Source of the DNA: Claveliimonas bilis
GTDB taxonomy: Bacteria; Bacillota; Clostridia; Lachnospirales; Lachnospiraceae
Direction of reading: 5' to 3'
NCBI RefSeq assembly: GCF_030296775.1
Contig: NZ_AP027742.1
Span: 682,001 to 746,000, forward strand
Length of the DNA: 64,000 nucleotides
The translations under genes were made by a program, and so were the position numbers. The notes below the pieces were generated by a model, which was not told where the DNA came from, did no database searches, and saw only the letters and a program-made list of their open reading frames with translations. Of this stretch, positions 1-9,153 are shown in pieces. Within the stretch, counting starts at the first letter, position 1. Each line of letters begins with the position of its first letter.

Positions 1-137
1 CGACACCGAAGACCGGGGATGACAGCAGGCCGGGCCTGTGGATAGCCTTATCCGCTCTGTCCGGTGCGGGAGCGGCAGCTTTTGGTATTCTGACAGCAAT
101 GAAAATGAGAAAAAAGAAAGGGGAAGATGAGGTATGA
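1..137 (+). CDS. C-terminal end of a sortase-anchored surface protein (partial)
   Basis: Only the last 44 codons are in the window, read from base 3. They encode a cell-wall sorting signal: TPKTGDD, then about 20 hydrophobic residues and a basic tail (KMRKKKG). TPKTG is an LPXTG-like motif, so the protein is probably linked to peptidoglycan by a sortase. In related ICEs a collagen-adhesin-like protein often occupies this place, but the body of the protein lies outside the window. Its stop overlaps the start of the next small gene. Confidence 0.75.
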   Translation, partial: TPKTGDDSRPGLWIALSALSGAGAAAFGILTAMKMRKKKGEDEV

Positions 138-223
138 GCGCAAAGATGTGGATCACAGTCCTCTTAGTGGCGTTTATCGCAGGAGCCCTGATCTGGCTGA
201 ACCTGCGGAACCGGAAGAAATAG
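134..223 (+). CDS. 29-residue single-pass membrane peptide
   Basis: This short frame starts with an ATG that overlaps the stop of the surface-protein gene (GTATGA). It encodes MSAKMWITVLLVAFIAGALI and then a basic tail. The product has one hydrophobic helix and no other recognisable feature. Translational coupling suggests it is co-expressed with the upstream surface protein. Function is unknown. Confidence 0.5.
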   Translation: MSAKMWITVLLVAFIAGALIWLNLRNRKK

Positions 224-237
224 ACAGAACATGACAG

Positions 238-258
238 GAGGCGGCGGTATGCCGCCTC
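238..258 (+). terminator. GC-rich hairpin after the surface-protein genes
   Basis: GAGGCGGC (238-245) and GCCGCCTC (251-258) form a perfect 8 bp stem with a 5-base loop, just after the small membrane peptide. Only a short T tract follows, so it is a weak or partial terminator, or a processing hairpin. Confidence 0.4.
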
Positions 259-285
259 TTACATAGATAGGAAAGGAGACAAAGT

Positions 286-429
286 ATGTACGAGCAGCAA
301 CAAACAACGAAAAAGGAAAACAAAGGAGAGGTGGATTTTTTTCAGTTAAAAGAGATGATGGAAACGATGGAGGAAGGAACCATGCTGGTCATTCGATTTG
401 ACAGAAAGGAGGGGACGGGAAATGAGTGA
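286..429 (+). CDS. Small acidic ICE protein (47 aa), unknown function
   Basis: A GAAAGGAGAC ribosome site lies just before this ATG. The product begins MYEQQQTTKK and contains a Met/Glu-rich helix followed by TMLVIRFDRK. The stop overlaps the radC start (AATGAGTGAG), so the two are translationally coupled. I do not recognise a family. Confidence 0.5.
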   Translation: MYEQQQTTKKENKGEVDFFQLKEMMETMEEGTMLVIRFDRKEGTGNE

Positions 430-895
430 GCTGCAGATCGTTAATATCAGGCTGGTAAGGGAACCGTCTATTTATAGTGAAAGACAGTTAGATTCCCCTC
501 AAGCGGTATTAGAGCTGATGTCGAAAGAACTGGCACAATACGACCGGGAGATATTCTGTATCCTGAATATGAAAAGCAATGGGCAGGTGATCAATATGAA
601 TATGGTAAGTATGGGAACACTGGATGCCGCATTAGTCAGTCCAAGAGAAGTTTTCAAAAGCAGTATCCTTTCAAATGCCAGCGGAATCATAGCTATTCAT
701 AATCATCCAAGCGGAAATATCATGCCCTCAAAGGAAGATGTTCTGCTTACAAAAAGGCTTAGAAAATGCGGCAGTCTGATGGGAATAGAACTGCTTGATC
801 ATGTGATTATCGGAGGGACAAGCGGGGAAATGTTTAGTTTTAAAGAGAAAAATATGCTGGATGAAATGATCCGGACATCCGAAAGGGAAAGGTAG
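422..895 (+). CDS. radC: RadC-like JAB/MPN domain protein
   Basis: The 157-residue product carries the RadC/JAMM metal-binding motif HNHPSGN, then PSKEDVLLTKRL with the conserved Asp. An upstream in-frame ATG exists at 398. I chose 422 because AGGAGGGG precedes it at good spacing and it overlaps the previous stop. RadC proteins are common in mobile elements. Despite the name, a DNA-repair role is not established, and a hydrolase or restriction-evasion role is possible. It sits in the ICE processing operon directly upstream of the large helicase gene. Confidence 0.85.
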   Translation: MSELQIVNIRLVREPSIYSERQLDSPQAVLELMSKELAQYDREIFCILNMKSNGQVINMNMVSMGTLDAALVSPREVFKSSILSNASGIIAIHNHPSGNIMPSKEDVLLTKRLRKCGSLMGIELLDHVIIGGTSGEMFSFKEKNMLDEMIRTSERER

Positions 896-904
896 GTGTG
901 AAAG

Positions 905-1129
905 TTGGCGCAGATCAACCACAAGGCTGTACGTACTCTCTCAAAGCTGGTGGAGGCGGGATTTGACAGTGAAAAAGCAGTTTTAAACATGACAATGGAT
1001 GATATTTTGTCTCTGCCGGGAATCACGGTGGCAGAAATCGGGATGATCAATGAGATCCAGAAAGCAGTAAAAGCCGGAAAGTTCATTACCTTTTTGGGAG
1101 GCGGGATGTATGGCAAAGAAGAAATATGA
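905..1129 (+). CDS. Small ICE protein upstream of the helicase (74 aa)
   Basis: The frame starts with TTG behind AGGTAGGTG and overlaps the start of the large helicase gene by 20 bases, indicating translational coupling. The product contains LSPGIT-like and AEIGMINEIQKAVK segments (read: SLPGITVAEIG). These loosely suggest a helix-hairpin-helix-like fold, but this is only an impression. Function is unknown. Confidence 0.6.
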   Translation: MAQINHKAVRTLSKLVEAGFDSEKAVLNMTMDDILSLPGITVAEIGMINEIQKAVKAGKFITFLGGGMYGKEEI

Positions 1130-4100
1130 TCTGATCACAGACCTCTATGTAGAGACTGTAAAAGAAGTAACTGCCAGTCCGGAAAACTGGCTTTCTTTTT
1201 TGCGTTCTGCCTGCCGGAACTTCCGTCTGCCCTTTGATGAACAGGTTTTGGTTTACGCACAGCGTCCGGAGGCGTCCGCAGTGCTGCCCATGAAAGTTTG
1301 GAATGAGAAATTTGGGCGGTGGGTAAAGCGGGATTCCAAAGGGATTGCAGTTTTTGATAAAGACAGCCCGAAACTGAGGTTGAAATATTACTATGATGTT
1401 TCAGATACACAGGAAGGGCGTTACCGCCGATTGCTCCGGCCAGTGCCATTGTGGGAAGTGCCGGAAGAATATCAGCCGGATGTGCGGGAAACCCTTGCAA
1501 ATGCCTTTGGTGTGGATGAGTCCGTTACAGGATTTGCGGAAACCATACTGGAGGCTGCAAAGATTGCGGCAGAAGATAATCTTGCGGACTATCTCCCGGA
1601 TCTGATCTCTGGACGAAAAAACAGTTATCTGGAAGAGGTGGATGAGTACAACGTGGAGGTAGAGGCCCGCCAGCTTTTATCGGCCAGTGTTGCTTACATG
1701 GTTATGATACGGTGCGGCGTGGATACCGGGCTGTATCTGGACAAAGAAGACTTCCGGAATATCACGGATTTTAATACACCGGAAATGGTCAACCTGTTTG
1801 GCGTTGCGGCCAGTGATGTGTCGGAAATGGCATTAGCCGAGATTTCCGATACGGTCAATAAGCTGAGAAGAGAAGAGAGAAAGAAAAATCGTATGTTTGC
1901 CGGGAGAGGGGCAGGCAGATATAATGAAGACGAAAACGGAGAACAGAGTGCAGAAAGGGGCGTTACACATGAGAGCGATCACATACAGCAGACAGGGCGA
2001 TTATTTACTTCCGGATCTGACCGTGCCGGACGAACCGGAAGTACACCGTGGGAAGTACGCTTCCCTCCGTCAGTCTTATCTGAAAAATTACCGGTACGGG
2101 ATGTATCTGAACCTGCTGACAAAAGGAGAACTGAACCGTCATCTGAACGAAGTGCAGAGAGAAGCACAGGAGAGGATGGAAGTTCTGACCGGGCAGATGA
2201 AAGCAGCCTGGGGCGTGACAGAGGAATTGAAAGCGAAAGACCAGATGGCGTGGGTACAGCAGATGAACAACATCCGGCAGGCAGCGGAAGAAATCGTAAT
2301 GAAGGAGCTGATCTACAGTTAACCGGACAGGAATCACAGCCGAAAGATGAAGCGCATGAACCGATTGCAGAGCCACAGCCAACGGTGGCAGAACAACAGT
2401 CATTATTAGAAGAACTGGCAGGAGAGGGATCTCCTGCTTTTTCTATGCCGCAGGGGATCATTGATCATGCTCTGCAGACCGGTTCTTCCTTTGAACATGG
2501 AAAATACAGAATTTACTCCTATTTCCTGCAAGGACACAGCAATAAGGAAAAAGCAGAATTTTTAAAGCAGGAATATGGCATGGGAGGATCTGTAACTGAT
2601 TATTTAGGAGAAAGATTTCACCAGGATACAAATGCGAAAGGTTATACCATCCAGTGGAAGAATTATGAGACTACTCTGAAATGGACGGCGGTTGCAAAGA
2701 GGATTGATGAGCTGATCGCTGTCGGACGGTATATGACAGAGAAGGAACTGGAGTATATTCCGGAGTATGAAAAAACTACTTTGACAGGTAACATTTACGA
2801 CTTTTTTTATAATCAGCCGGAAACGTTTTTACGTCCTTATCCGTATGGCTCAGATTATCATAGTGCGATAGACCAGATCCGTCCGCAGCTTGATGATCCA
2901 AAACAGGTAAAAGAAATCCTTTCCATGATGGAAGAGGTTCTTGCGGGAACCGCAGATTATGATCAGCGATACCCGTCCATGCAGCAGGCGTACCAAGACC
3001 TTACGGATTACCGGGACGGAGTATTCAGTTTGTTTACTTCTATACCAGCCGAAAGAGAAAACACGCAGGCTCCCCTGGAGCCTGTTCCGGCACAGAGCCG
3101 GGAGAAAATGCCACAGCAGGCAGAAACCTCACAGCCTTATGACCTGCAGGTGGATACGATTGTTACGATAGGGACAAAGGATTATTCCATTGATTTCATA
3201 TCCGATGAGATGGTGGTTCTACGTGATCAGATGTATCCGCTTTTTACTGAGAAAATGCAGCGGGAGGTGTTTGACCGCCGGATACGGGAAAATCCTGCTA
3301 ACGATCATTTGAAGGCAGATAAAAAAATTTCAGAGGAACCTGCCGAAAAGAACAAAGAGGAACTGGATCTACCAAAGGAAACCGTGCAGGAGGGCGAATT
3401 TACCAGAGTTATACCGGAAGAAAATCCCTTTGAAAAGAAGCCGGAAGAACTTCTGGAGGATCTGGCTCCGGCATGGACACAGAAGAAACCTGTCGGGAGG
3501 GTAAGAGGAATTGATCTGCACCCGGAGATCCCGCAGGAGAGCCGCAACCAGTATCAGATCAAGGATGAGCATTTAGGGGAGGGAACAGCAAAAGAAAAGT
3601 TCCGTGCAAACCTCATGGCAATCCAGTTATTAAAGAAGTGTGAGGAAGAGAATTGCTTTGCCACGCCGGAGGAACAGGAAATCCTTGCCGGATATGTGGG
3701 GTGGGGCGGACTCTCTGACGCTTTTGACGAGACGAAATCTTCCTGGTCAACGGAATATCTGGAATTAAAGACCGTTCTGACGGAAGAAGAATACACCGCT
3801 GCGAGACAGTCTACGCTGACCGCCTTTTATACGCCGCCGGTGGTCATCAGTTCCATGTATCAGGCTTTGGAGAACATGGGGCTGAAATCCGGGAACATTC
3901 TGGAGCCAAGCTGTGGAATAGGAAATTTTATCGGACGGAAGCCGGAGAGCCTGTCCGACTGCAGGGTTTATGGTGTGGAGATCGACAGCATTTCCGCCCG
4001 GATCGCACAGCAGCTTTACCAGAAATCCACCATCGCAGTCCAGGGATTTGAGGACGCAGATCTTCCGGACAGCTTTTTTGATGTAGTCATAGGAAATGTG

Positions 4101-6659
4101 CCTTTTGGAAGTTATAAGGTACTGGATAGGAAATACGATAAATACAACTTTCTGATCCACGATTATTTTATCGCCAAATCAATCGATAAGACGAGGCCGA
4201 AGGGCGTGCTTGCGCTGATCACGTCCAACAGGATCAGCGGCGGGACAATGGATAAGCGGGATGACCGGGTGCGTCGGCATATTGCTCAGCGGTGCGATCT
4301 GTTGGGAGCGATCCGACTGCCGAACAACGCTTTTCTGCAGAACGCCGGAACAGAAATCAATACGGACATTCTCTTTTTTCAGAAAAGGGAGACACCGAGA
4401 GATTTGAGCGTGGATCTGCCGGAATGGGTGGAAGTAGAGCGTCTTTACGAGAATGACCATGTGAATGAACAGGGCGAGAGCCGGCACCGGGTGGTCAGCA
4501 TAAATCCTTATTTTCAGCAGCACCCGGAGATGGTACTGGGAGAGCAGGAAATTGTATCCGGGCCTTATGGCCCGCAGCTTATATGCAAACCCTATCCGGA
4601 CAGGGAATTAAAGGAACTTCTTGAACAGGCAGTAGAAAACCTAGAGGCTGAGATCACGGATTATGAGGTGGAAGAACTGGTGGAGGAAGAGGATTATTCG
4701 ATCCCGGCTGATCCGTCTGTGGCGAACTTTTCCTATACGGTTTATGACGGTAAGATCTATTACCGGGAAAACAGTCGCATGAAACCGGTGGAACTGTCCG
4801 TGACAGCACAAAACCGTGTGAAGGGGATGATCGCCATCCGGGACTGCACCAGAGAACTGATCGCTTACCAGGCGGAAGGGTATCCCGATGAAGAGATTGA
4901 AGGACAGCAGAAAAAGCTGAATCATCTGTATGATCTGTTCCAGAGAAAATATGGCCTGCTGAACTCCAGGGCGAACAGTATAGCATTTTCTGACGACGGC
5001 AGTTATCCCCTTCTCTGTTCCCTTGAGATTGTGGCGGAGGATGGAACACTGGAGCGGAAAGCAGATATGTTTACCAAACGTACGATAAAGCCTCATGAGA
5101 CGGTAACGAAAGTGGATACCGCAAGTGAGGCTTTATCTCTGTCCCTTTCTGAGAAAGCCTGCGTGGACATGGACTATCTTTGTTCCTTGACTGGGAAAAG
5201 CGCAGAGGAAGTGGAGCAGGAACTAAAAGGTGTGATCTTCCGCCTTCCGGAATATGAGGGGATGGAACAGCCCCGGTTTGTGTCGGAGGATGAGTATCTG
5301 TCCGGCAACGTGCGTAAGAAACTGCGGGCGGCAAAACTTGCGGCTGAGATATCCGAGGTCTATCAAAGTAATGTAGAGGCATTGGAAAAAGTACAGCCGA
5401 AAGATCTGACTGCCTCAGAAATCAGTGTGCGTCTTGGTGCTACATGGATACCAGAGGAAGATATAGCAGAGTTCATGTTTGAACTCTTGCAGACGCCAAA
5501 CTATTCCCAGTGGAAGATTAAAGTTCATTTTTCCCGGCATACCGGAGATTGGAATGTCGAGGGAAAAAGTGTAGACAGGGGAAATCCACGTGCAAATAAT
5601 ACCTATGGTACGAACCGGGTAAACGCCTACAAAATCATCGAGGATAGTCTGAATTTGCGTGATACCCGTGTGTATGACTATGTGGAAGATGAAGAAGGCA
5701 GGCGCAAGCCGATCCTCAATCAAAAGGAAACCGCCATCGCACAGGGAAAACAGGACTTGATCAAACAGGCATTCCAGGAGTGGATCTGGAAAGATCCAGA
5801 GCGCAGACAGCGTCTTACCAGAGATTATAACGAGCGTTTCAATGCCATCCGGCCACGGGAATATGACGGGAGCCACCTGCATTTCTATGGCATGAATCCG
5901 GAGATTTCCCTGCGGAAACACCAGAAGGACGGAGTGGCACGGATCATCTATGGCGGGAATACCCTGTTGGCTTATGTTGTGGGCGCAGGAAAAACCTATA
6001 CGATGGTGGCGGCGGCTATGGAATGCAAGCGGCTTGGATTGTGTAATAAATCTATGGTAGTGGTGCCGAACCATATCATCGAGCAATTTGCCGCTGAGTG
6101 GCTCCAGCTTTATCCGGCAGCTAATATTCTGGTGGCAACAAAGAAGGATTTTGAGAAGAAAAACAGGAAAAAGTTCTGCGGCAGGATCGCTACCAGCGAT
6201 ATAGACGCTGTGATCATCGGGCATTCCCAGTTTGAGAAGATCCCCTTAAGTGTGGAGCGACAGGAGAGTATGCTGGAGGCGGAGATTGATGAGATTGTGG
6301 AAGGAATTGCCGAGGCGAAGCGGATCCAGGGAAGCCGCTTTACGGTCAAGCAGATGGAACGGACGAAGAAGTCACTGGAAACACGTCTGAAAAGGCTCCA
6401 TGACCAGAGCCGGAAAGATGATATGATTATCTTTGAAGAGCTGGGCGTTGACCGCCTGTTTGTGGATGAAGCGGACAACTATAAGAACCTCTACCTGACT
6501 ACCAAGATGAGAAATGTGGGAGGGATTGCGCAGACGGAGGCACAGAAATCGTCTGACATGTATATGAAGTGCCGCTATCTGGATGAGGTTACTGGGGGAA
6601 AAGGAGTGATCTTCTCCACGGGAACCCCAGTAAGCAATTCAATGGTGGTGCGCCCGTAA
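1110..6659 (+). CDS. ICE DNA methylase/SNF2-type helicase, 5' exon (interrupted by group II intron)
   Basis: This is the N-terminal 1,846 residues of the very large methylase/helicase typical of Clostridia ICEs. True coding ends at 6647. The remaining codons to the stop at 6659 lie in the group II intron. Visible parts are an N-terminal domain, a hydrophilic stretch (about 270-430) that overlaps another gene, an N6-methylase-like region (PSCGIGNFIG and GNVPFGSY, the latter in the place of an NPPF motif), and the start of the helicase core (VVGAGKTYTM Walker A; VDEAD Walker B; STGTPVSNSM). The ATG follows GGGAGGCGGG. After splicing, codon GTG joins GAA at 9154 and gives a protein of about 2,423 residues. 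The likely role is handling or protecting transferred DNA. If the intron does not splice, the helicase loses its C-terminal RecA lobe. Confidence 0.88.
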   Translation: MAKKKYDLITDLYVETVKEVTASPENWLSFLRSACRNFRLPFDEQVLVYAQRPEASAVLPMKVWNEKFGRWVKRDSKGIAVFDKDSPKLRLKYYYDVSDTQEGRYRRLLRPVPLWEVPEEYQPDVRETLANAFGVDESVTGFAETILEAAKIAAEDNLADYLPDLISGRKNSYLEEVDEYNVEVEARQLLSASVAYMVMIRCGVDTGLYLDKEDFRNITDFNTPEMVNLFGVAASDVSEMALAEISDTVNKLRREERKKNRMFAGRGAGRYNEDENGEQSAERGVTHESDHIQQTGRLFTSGSDRAGRTGSTPWEVRFPPSVLSEKLPVRDVSEPADKRRTEPSSERSAERSTGEDGSSDRADESSLGRDRGIESERPDGVGTADEQHPAGSGRNRNEGADLQLTGQESQPKDEAHEPIAEPQPTVAEQQSLLEELAGEGSPAFSMPQGIIDHALQTGSSFEHGKYRIYSYFLQGHSNKEKAEFLKQEYGMGGSVTDYLGERFHQDTNAKGYTIQWKNYETTLKWTAVAKRIDELIAVGRYMTEKELEYIPEYEKTTLTGNIYDFFYNQPETFLRPYPYGSDYHSAIDQIRPQLDDPKQVKEILSMMEEVLAGTADYDQRYPSMQQAYQDLTDYRDGVFSLFTSIPAERENTQAPLEPVPAQSREKMPQQAETSQPYDLQVDTIVTIGTKDYSIDFISDEMVVLRDQMYPLFTEKMQREVFDRRIRENPANDHLKADKKISEEPAEKNKEELDLPKETVQEGEFTRVIPEENPFEKKPEELLEDLAPAWTQKKPVGRVRGIDLHPEIPQESRNQYQIKDEHLGEGTAKEKFRANLMAIQLLKKCEEENCFATPEEQEILAGYVGWGGLSDAFDETKSSWSTEYLELKTVLTEEEYTAARQSTLTAFYTPPVVISSMYQALENMGLKSGNILEPSCGIGNFIGRKPESLSDCRVYGVEIDSISARIAQQLYQKSTIAVQGFEDADLPDSFFDVVIGNVPFGSYKVLDRKYDKYNFLIHDYFIAKSIDKTRPKGVLALITSNRISGGTMDKRDDRVRRHIAQRCDLLGAIRLPNNAFLQNAGTEINTDILFFQKRETPRDLSVDLPEWVEVERLYENDHVNEQGESRHRVVSINPYFQQHPEMVLGEQEIVSGPYGPQLICKPYPDRELKELLEQAVENLEAEITDYEVEELVEEEDYSIPADPSVANFSYTVYDGKIYYRENSRMKPVELSVTAQNRVKGMIAIRDCTRELIAYQAEGYPDEEIEGQQKKLNHLYDLFQRKYGLLNSRANSIAFSDDGSYPLLCSLEIVAEDGTLERKADMFTKRTIKPHETVTKVDTASEALSLSLSEKACVDMDYLCSLTGKSAEEVEQELKGVIFRLPEYEGMEQPRFVSEDEYLSGNVRKKLRAAKLAAEISEVYQSNVEALEKVQPKDLTASEISVRLGATWIPEEDIAEFMFELLQTPNYSQWKIKVHFSRHTGDWNVEGKSVDRGNPRANNTYGTNRVNAYKIIEDSLNLRDTRVYDYVEDEEGRRKPILNQKETAIAQGKQDLIKQAFQEWIWKDPERRQRLTRDYNERFNAIRPREYDGSHLHFYGMNPEISLRKHQKDGVARIIYGGNTLLAYVVGAGKTYTMVAAAMECKRLGLCNKSMVVVPNHIIEQFAAEWLQLYPAANILVATKKDFEKKNRKKFCGRIATSDIDAVIIGHSQFEKIPLSVERQESMLEAEIDEIVEGIAEAKRIQGSRFTVKQMERTKKSLETRLKRLHDQSRKDDMIIFEELGVDRLFVDEADNYKNLYLTTKMRNVGGIAQTEAQKSSDMYMKCRYLDEVTGGKGVIFSTGTPVSNSMVVRP
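1969..2322 (+). CDS. tnpV: TnpV-like protein encoded out of frame inside the helicase gene
   Basis: This is a 117-residue frame in the +1 phase relative to the surrounding helicase gene. The product has the hallmarks I recall for the TnpV family of Clostridium transposons: YLLPDLTVPDE near the start, then GKYASLRQSYLKNYR, a leucine-rich middle, QMAWVQQMNNIRQAAEE and the terminal KELIYS. Family members are about this length. An AAAGGGG ribosome site precedes the chosen ATG; an upstream ATG at 1897 lacks one. In this stretch the helicase frame encodes a low-complexity Arg/Ser/Glu/Asp-rich linker, as expected if the constrained frame is tnpV. The role of TnpV is unknown. Confidence 0.75.
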   Translation: MRAITYSRQGDYLLPDLTVPDEPEVHRGKYASLRQSYLKNYRYGMYLNLLTKGELNRHLNEVQREAQERMEVLTGQMKAAWGVTEELKAKDQMAWVQQMNNIRQAAEEIVMKELIYS

Positions 6660-7234
6660 GGGGCTGTAATAATCTTACCTTGAGCAAGTAATAGGGCAAG
6701 GTATCAAAGCGGAATAATCCGCACCCTATCGTCACCCGACTTATCCAAAAGGGGAAACCCGATGGGGAGTGTAGCATGTCGGAGGGCACGAAACACGGAA
6801 ACTTCCAAAGTGTTTGCGTGGTAGTGGCGAAAAGTTATGAATAAGGATGAAAGCTAAACTGCCTGAATGACAGTCGGAGATTGGGCAAAATGTTGCTCCA
6901 TGCGTAAGGAAGTTATACTCGCATGTACTCTGGTGGATATGAGTCGGCCATGCGTATCCACAAGATACCCAGAGTAAATCAGCCATAGGATAATGGAAAA
7001 CGACGAACGTCACATCCGAAATCATAACAGGCTTATGTTATTACAGTTCTAAACGGGGATTGCCTAAGGTAAAATGCCGAAAATCGGCTATGAGTGCTAT
7101 GAGAAAAGTGACTCTGAATATTTACTATGGCAACAGAGTCTCCGTAGTAGTCCGAGGACGGGAAAGCCGTCCACATGGCGAAGGGAGACAGTCTTTCTTC
7201 AATACAAATAATAAGGAAAGGTGCGTGAGGCATT

Positions 7235-9049
7235 ATGAGAAGTCCCGAAAATGTATTGAAAAGTTTAAGTGAAAAAGCAAAAAACAAAGAGTACAGGTAC
7301 GAGAGATTATACCGTAACCTGTACAACCCAGAGTTCTATCTGCTTGCATACCAGAATATTGCGACCTCTCAGGGGAGCATGACGGCAGGTGCAGACGGAT
7401 TCACTCTTGACGGTATGAGCATGGAGCGCATTGAAAAGCTCATTCAGAAGCTGAGAGACCACTCATACCAGCCGAACCCTGCAAGGCGTGTTTATATTGC
7501 GAAGAAAAACAGCAGTAAAAAGCGCCCATTGGGGATTCCGTCAACGGACGATAAACTGTTACAGGAAGTTGTCCGTATGATACTTGAAGCAATCTATGAG
7601 CCGACATTCTCTGATAATTCACATGGTTTCAGACCGAAAAGAAGTTGCCACACAGCGTTAAAAGAAATCGTAACGCTGTTCACTGGTGCAAAGTGGATAA
7701 TCGAAGGAGACATTAAGGCTTGTTTTGACAGCTTCGACCACCATATCACAATACAGCTTTTGAGAAAGCGCATAAAAGATGAAGCGTTCATATCGCTGAT
7801 GTGGAAGTTTCTAAGGGCAGGATATATGGAACAGTGGACATACCATGAAACGTACTCCGGCAGTCCACAAGGCTCCGGTGTCAGTCCGATACTTGCCAAC
7901 ATCTATCTGAATGAACTTGATGAGTTCATGGCAAGGATGAAAAAGAGTTTTGACAAAGGCGATACAAGAAGCCGTAAAGTCCACAAAGACCATGATAAGG
8001 TACGCTGGGCTTATCGGAAAGCGCAGAAAAATCTGGAAATAGAGCGCACAGAAGCAAACCTAGCAGCATTTAAAGAAGCAAGGAAAGTGATGTTGTCCAC
8101 ACCACATTTAGACGAGATGGATGAGAATTACAAAAGACTTCAATACAACCGTTACGCTGACGATTTCCTGATTTCAATAACAGGTTCAAAGCAGGATGCT
8201 GAAAATATCAAGGAACAGGTAAAGATATTTCTAAAAGACAAGCTAAATCTCACAATGTCGGAGGAGAAAACTCACGTTACCCATTCCTCTGAAAAGGTGC
8301 GGTATCTTGGATACGACATAAGAATATCAAGAAGTCAGGACACAAAGCGGACGAAAAAAGGTCTGCAACGGGTGTGGTATGGAAAAGTGCAGTTATATAT
8401 GCCGAAAGAAAAATGGATTGCGAAACTGCACGAATACGGTGCGTTTAAAATCAAAAAAGACGAAAACGGCAAAGAGATTTGGAAGCCACTCCACAGAGGG
8501 GCGCTTATGCCATTAGACGATGTGGCAATCATCAGTAAATATAATTCTGAAATCAGAGGATTGTACAATTATTACAGGTTAGCAATCAATGTATGCAATC
8601 TGGGGAAATTTCATTCTATCATGCGTGGAAGCTGTTTAAAGACGTTGGCGGCAAAATATAATTCTTCTGTTATGAAGATGTATAAGAAATACCGTAGCGT
8701 AAAGGGCGACTTTGGCGCAGATTACAAAACCAAGAGTGGAACAAAGCGGTGTGAGTTTTACAATGAAGGATTTAGGCGTAATAACAATATCGCACCTGAA
8801 TTTGTAGACATTATGCCGAAATACAGAGGGCAGATAAAACCGAATAGTCTTGCAGGACGTTTAAAAAGCGGACAATGCGAGATGTGCGGAGCAAACCCCG
8901 TGAAAGTGTATATGCACCATGTAAAGCGCTTAAAAGATTTGAACGCTGATAATGAATTTGATGAACTGATGTTACTGAAAAGGCGGAAGTCATTGGCTCT
9001 CTGCCCGAAATGCTACGAAGAAGCAAAGACAAAATCACTTAAACTATGA
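7235..9049 (+). CDS. ltrA: Group II intron-encoded reverse transcriptase/maturase with HNH endonuclease
   Basis: The 604-residue protein has an N-terminal RT-0 region, reverse-transcriptase blocks (KKRPLGIPS; HGFRPKRSCH; GDIKACFD; GSPQGSGVSP) and the catalytic RYADDF motif near residue 308. A maturase (X) domain follows. The C-terminal HNH-type zinc endonuclease shows CEMC near 547, HH near 561 and CPKC near 590. All motifs are intact. The protein should help the intron RNA fold and drive retrohoming by target-primed reverse transcription. It is translated from within the intron RNA (AAGGAAAGGTG precedes the ATG) and closely resembles LtrA in length and layout. Confidence 0.93.
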   Translation: MRSPENVLKSLSEKAKNKEYRYERLYRNLYNPEFYLLAYQNIATSQGSMTAGADGFTLDGMSMERIEKLIQKLRDHSYQPNPARRVYIAKKNSSKKRPLGIPSTDDKLLQEVVRMILEAIYEPTFSDNSHGFRPKRSCHTALKEIVTLFTGAKWIIEGDIKACFDSFDHHITIQLLRKRIKDEAFISLMWKFLRAGYMEQWTYHETYSGSPQGSGVSPILANIYLNELDEFMARMKKSFDKGDTRSRKVHKDHDKVRWAYRKAQKNLEIERTEANLAAFKEARKVMLSTPHLDEMDENYKRLQYNRYADDFLISITGSKQDAENIKEQVKIFLKDKLNLTMSEEKTHVTHSSEKVRYLGYDIRISRSQDTKRTKKGLQRVWYGKVQLYMPKEKWIAKLHEYGAFKIKKDENGKEIWKPLHRGALMPLDDVAIISKYNSEIRGLYNYYRLAINVCNLGKFHSIMRGSCLKTLAAKYNSSVMKMYKKYRSVKGDFGADYKTKSGTKRCEFYNEGFRRNNNIAPEFVDIMPKYRGQIKPNSLAGRLKSGQCEMCGANPVKVYMHHVKRLKDLNADNEFDELMLLKRRKSLALCPKCYEEAKTKSLKL

Positions 9050-9057
9050 AAGATGGC

Positions 9058-9091
9058 GAGCCGTGTACATCGAGAGGTGTAAGCACGGTTC
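9058..9091 (+). ncRNA. Group II intron domain V
   Basis: The 34-base segment runs from GAGCCGTG to CACGGTTC and folds as the characteristic hairpin with the catalytic AGC triad near its 5' side and a GAGA loop. It starts nine bases after the intron protein's stop. The sequence that follows can form domain VI up to the 3' splice site. Confidence 0.88.
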
Positions 9092-9153
9092 TGGAGGGGG
9101 TTACGCCAAGACCACGGACGAAAGGAAGTATGGCGTGGCGTTTCCTACCTTAT

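Larger units (their letters stand above)
6648..9153 (+). mobile_element. Group II intron, Ll.LtrB-like, complete (2,506 bp)
   Basis: The 5' end reads GTGCGCCCG, like the Ll.LtrB intron. The 3' end reads CCTACCTTAT, with the likely branch-point A at 9147, seven bases from the splice site. A 34-base domain V lies at 9058-9091, and an intron-encoded protein occupies 7235-9049. The orientation matches the host helicase gene. Removing 6648-9153 joins codon GTG to GAA and restores a continuous helicase frame (NSM-V-ELYTMQRY). Bases 6660-7234 hold the ribozyme's structural domains and no believable gene. I did not identify the exon-binding sites. Confidence 0.92.

Noticed and set aside
5415-6224. 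269-codon open frame on the minus strand inside the helicase gene
   Set aside because: It is antisense to well-conserved helicase sequence, has no ribosome site and no recognisable domain; it is a by-product of codon bias in the real gene.
7060-7272. 70-codon frame upstream of the intron protein
   Set aside because: It lies in the structured ribozyme part of the intron, overlaps the start of the maturase gene and has no protein-like features.
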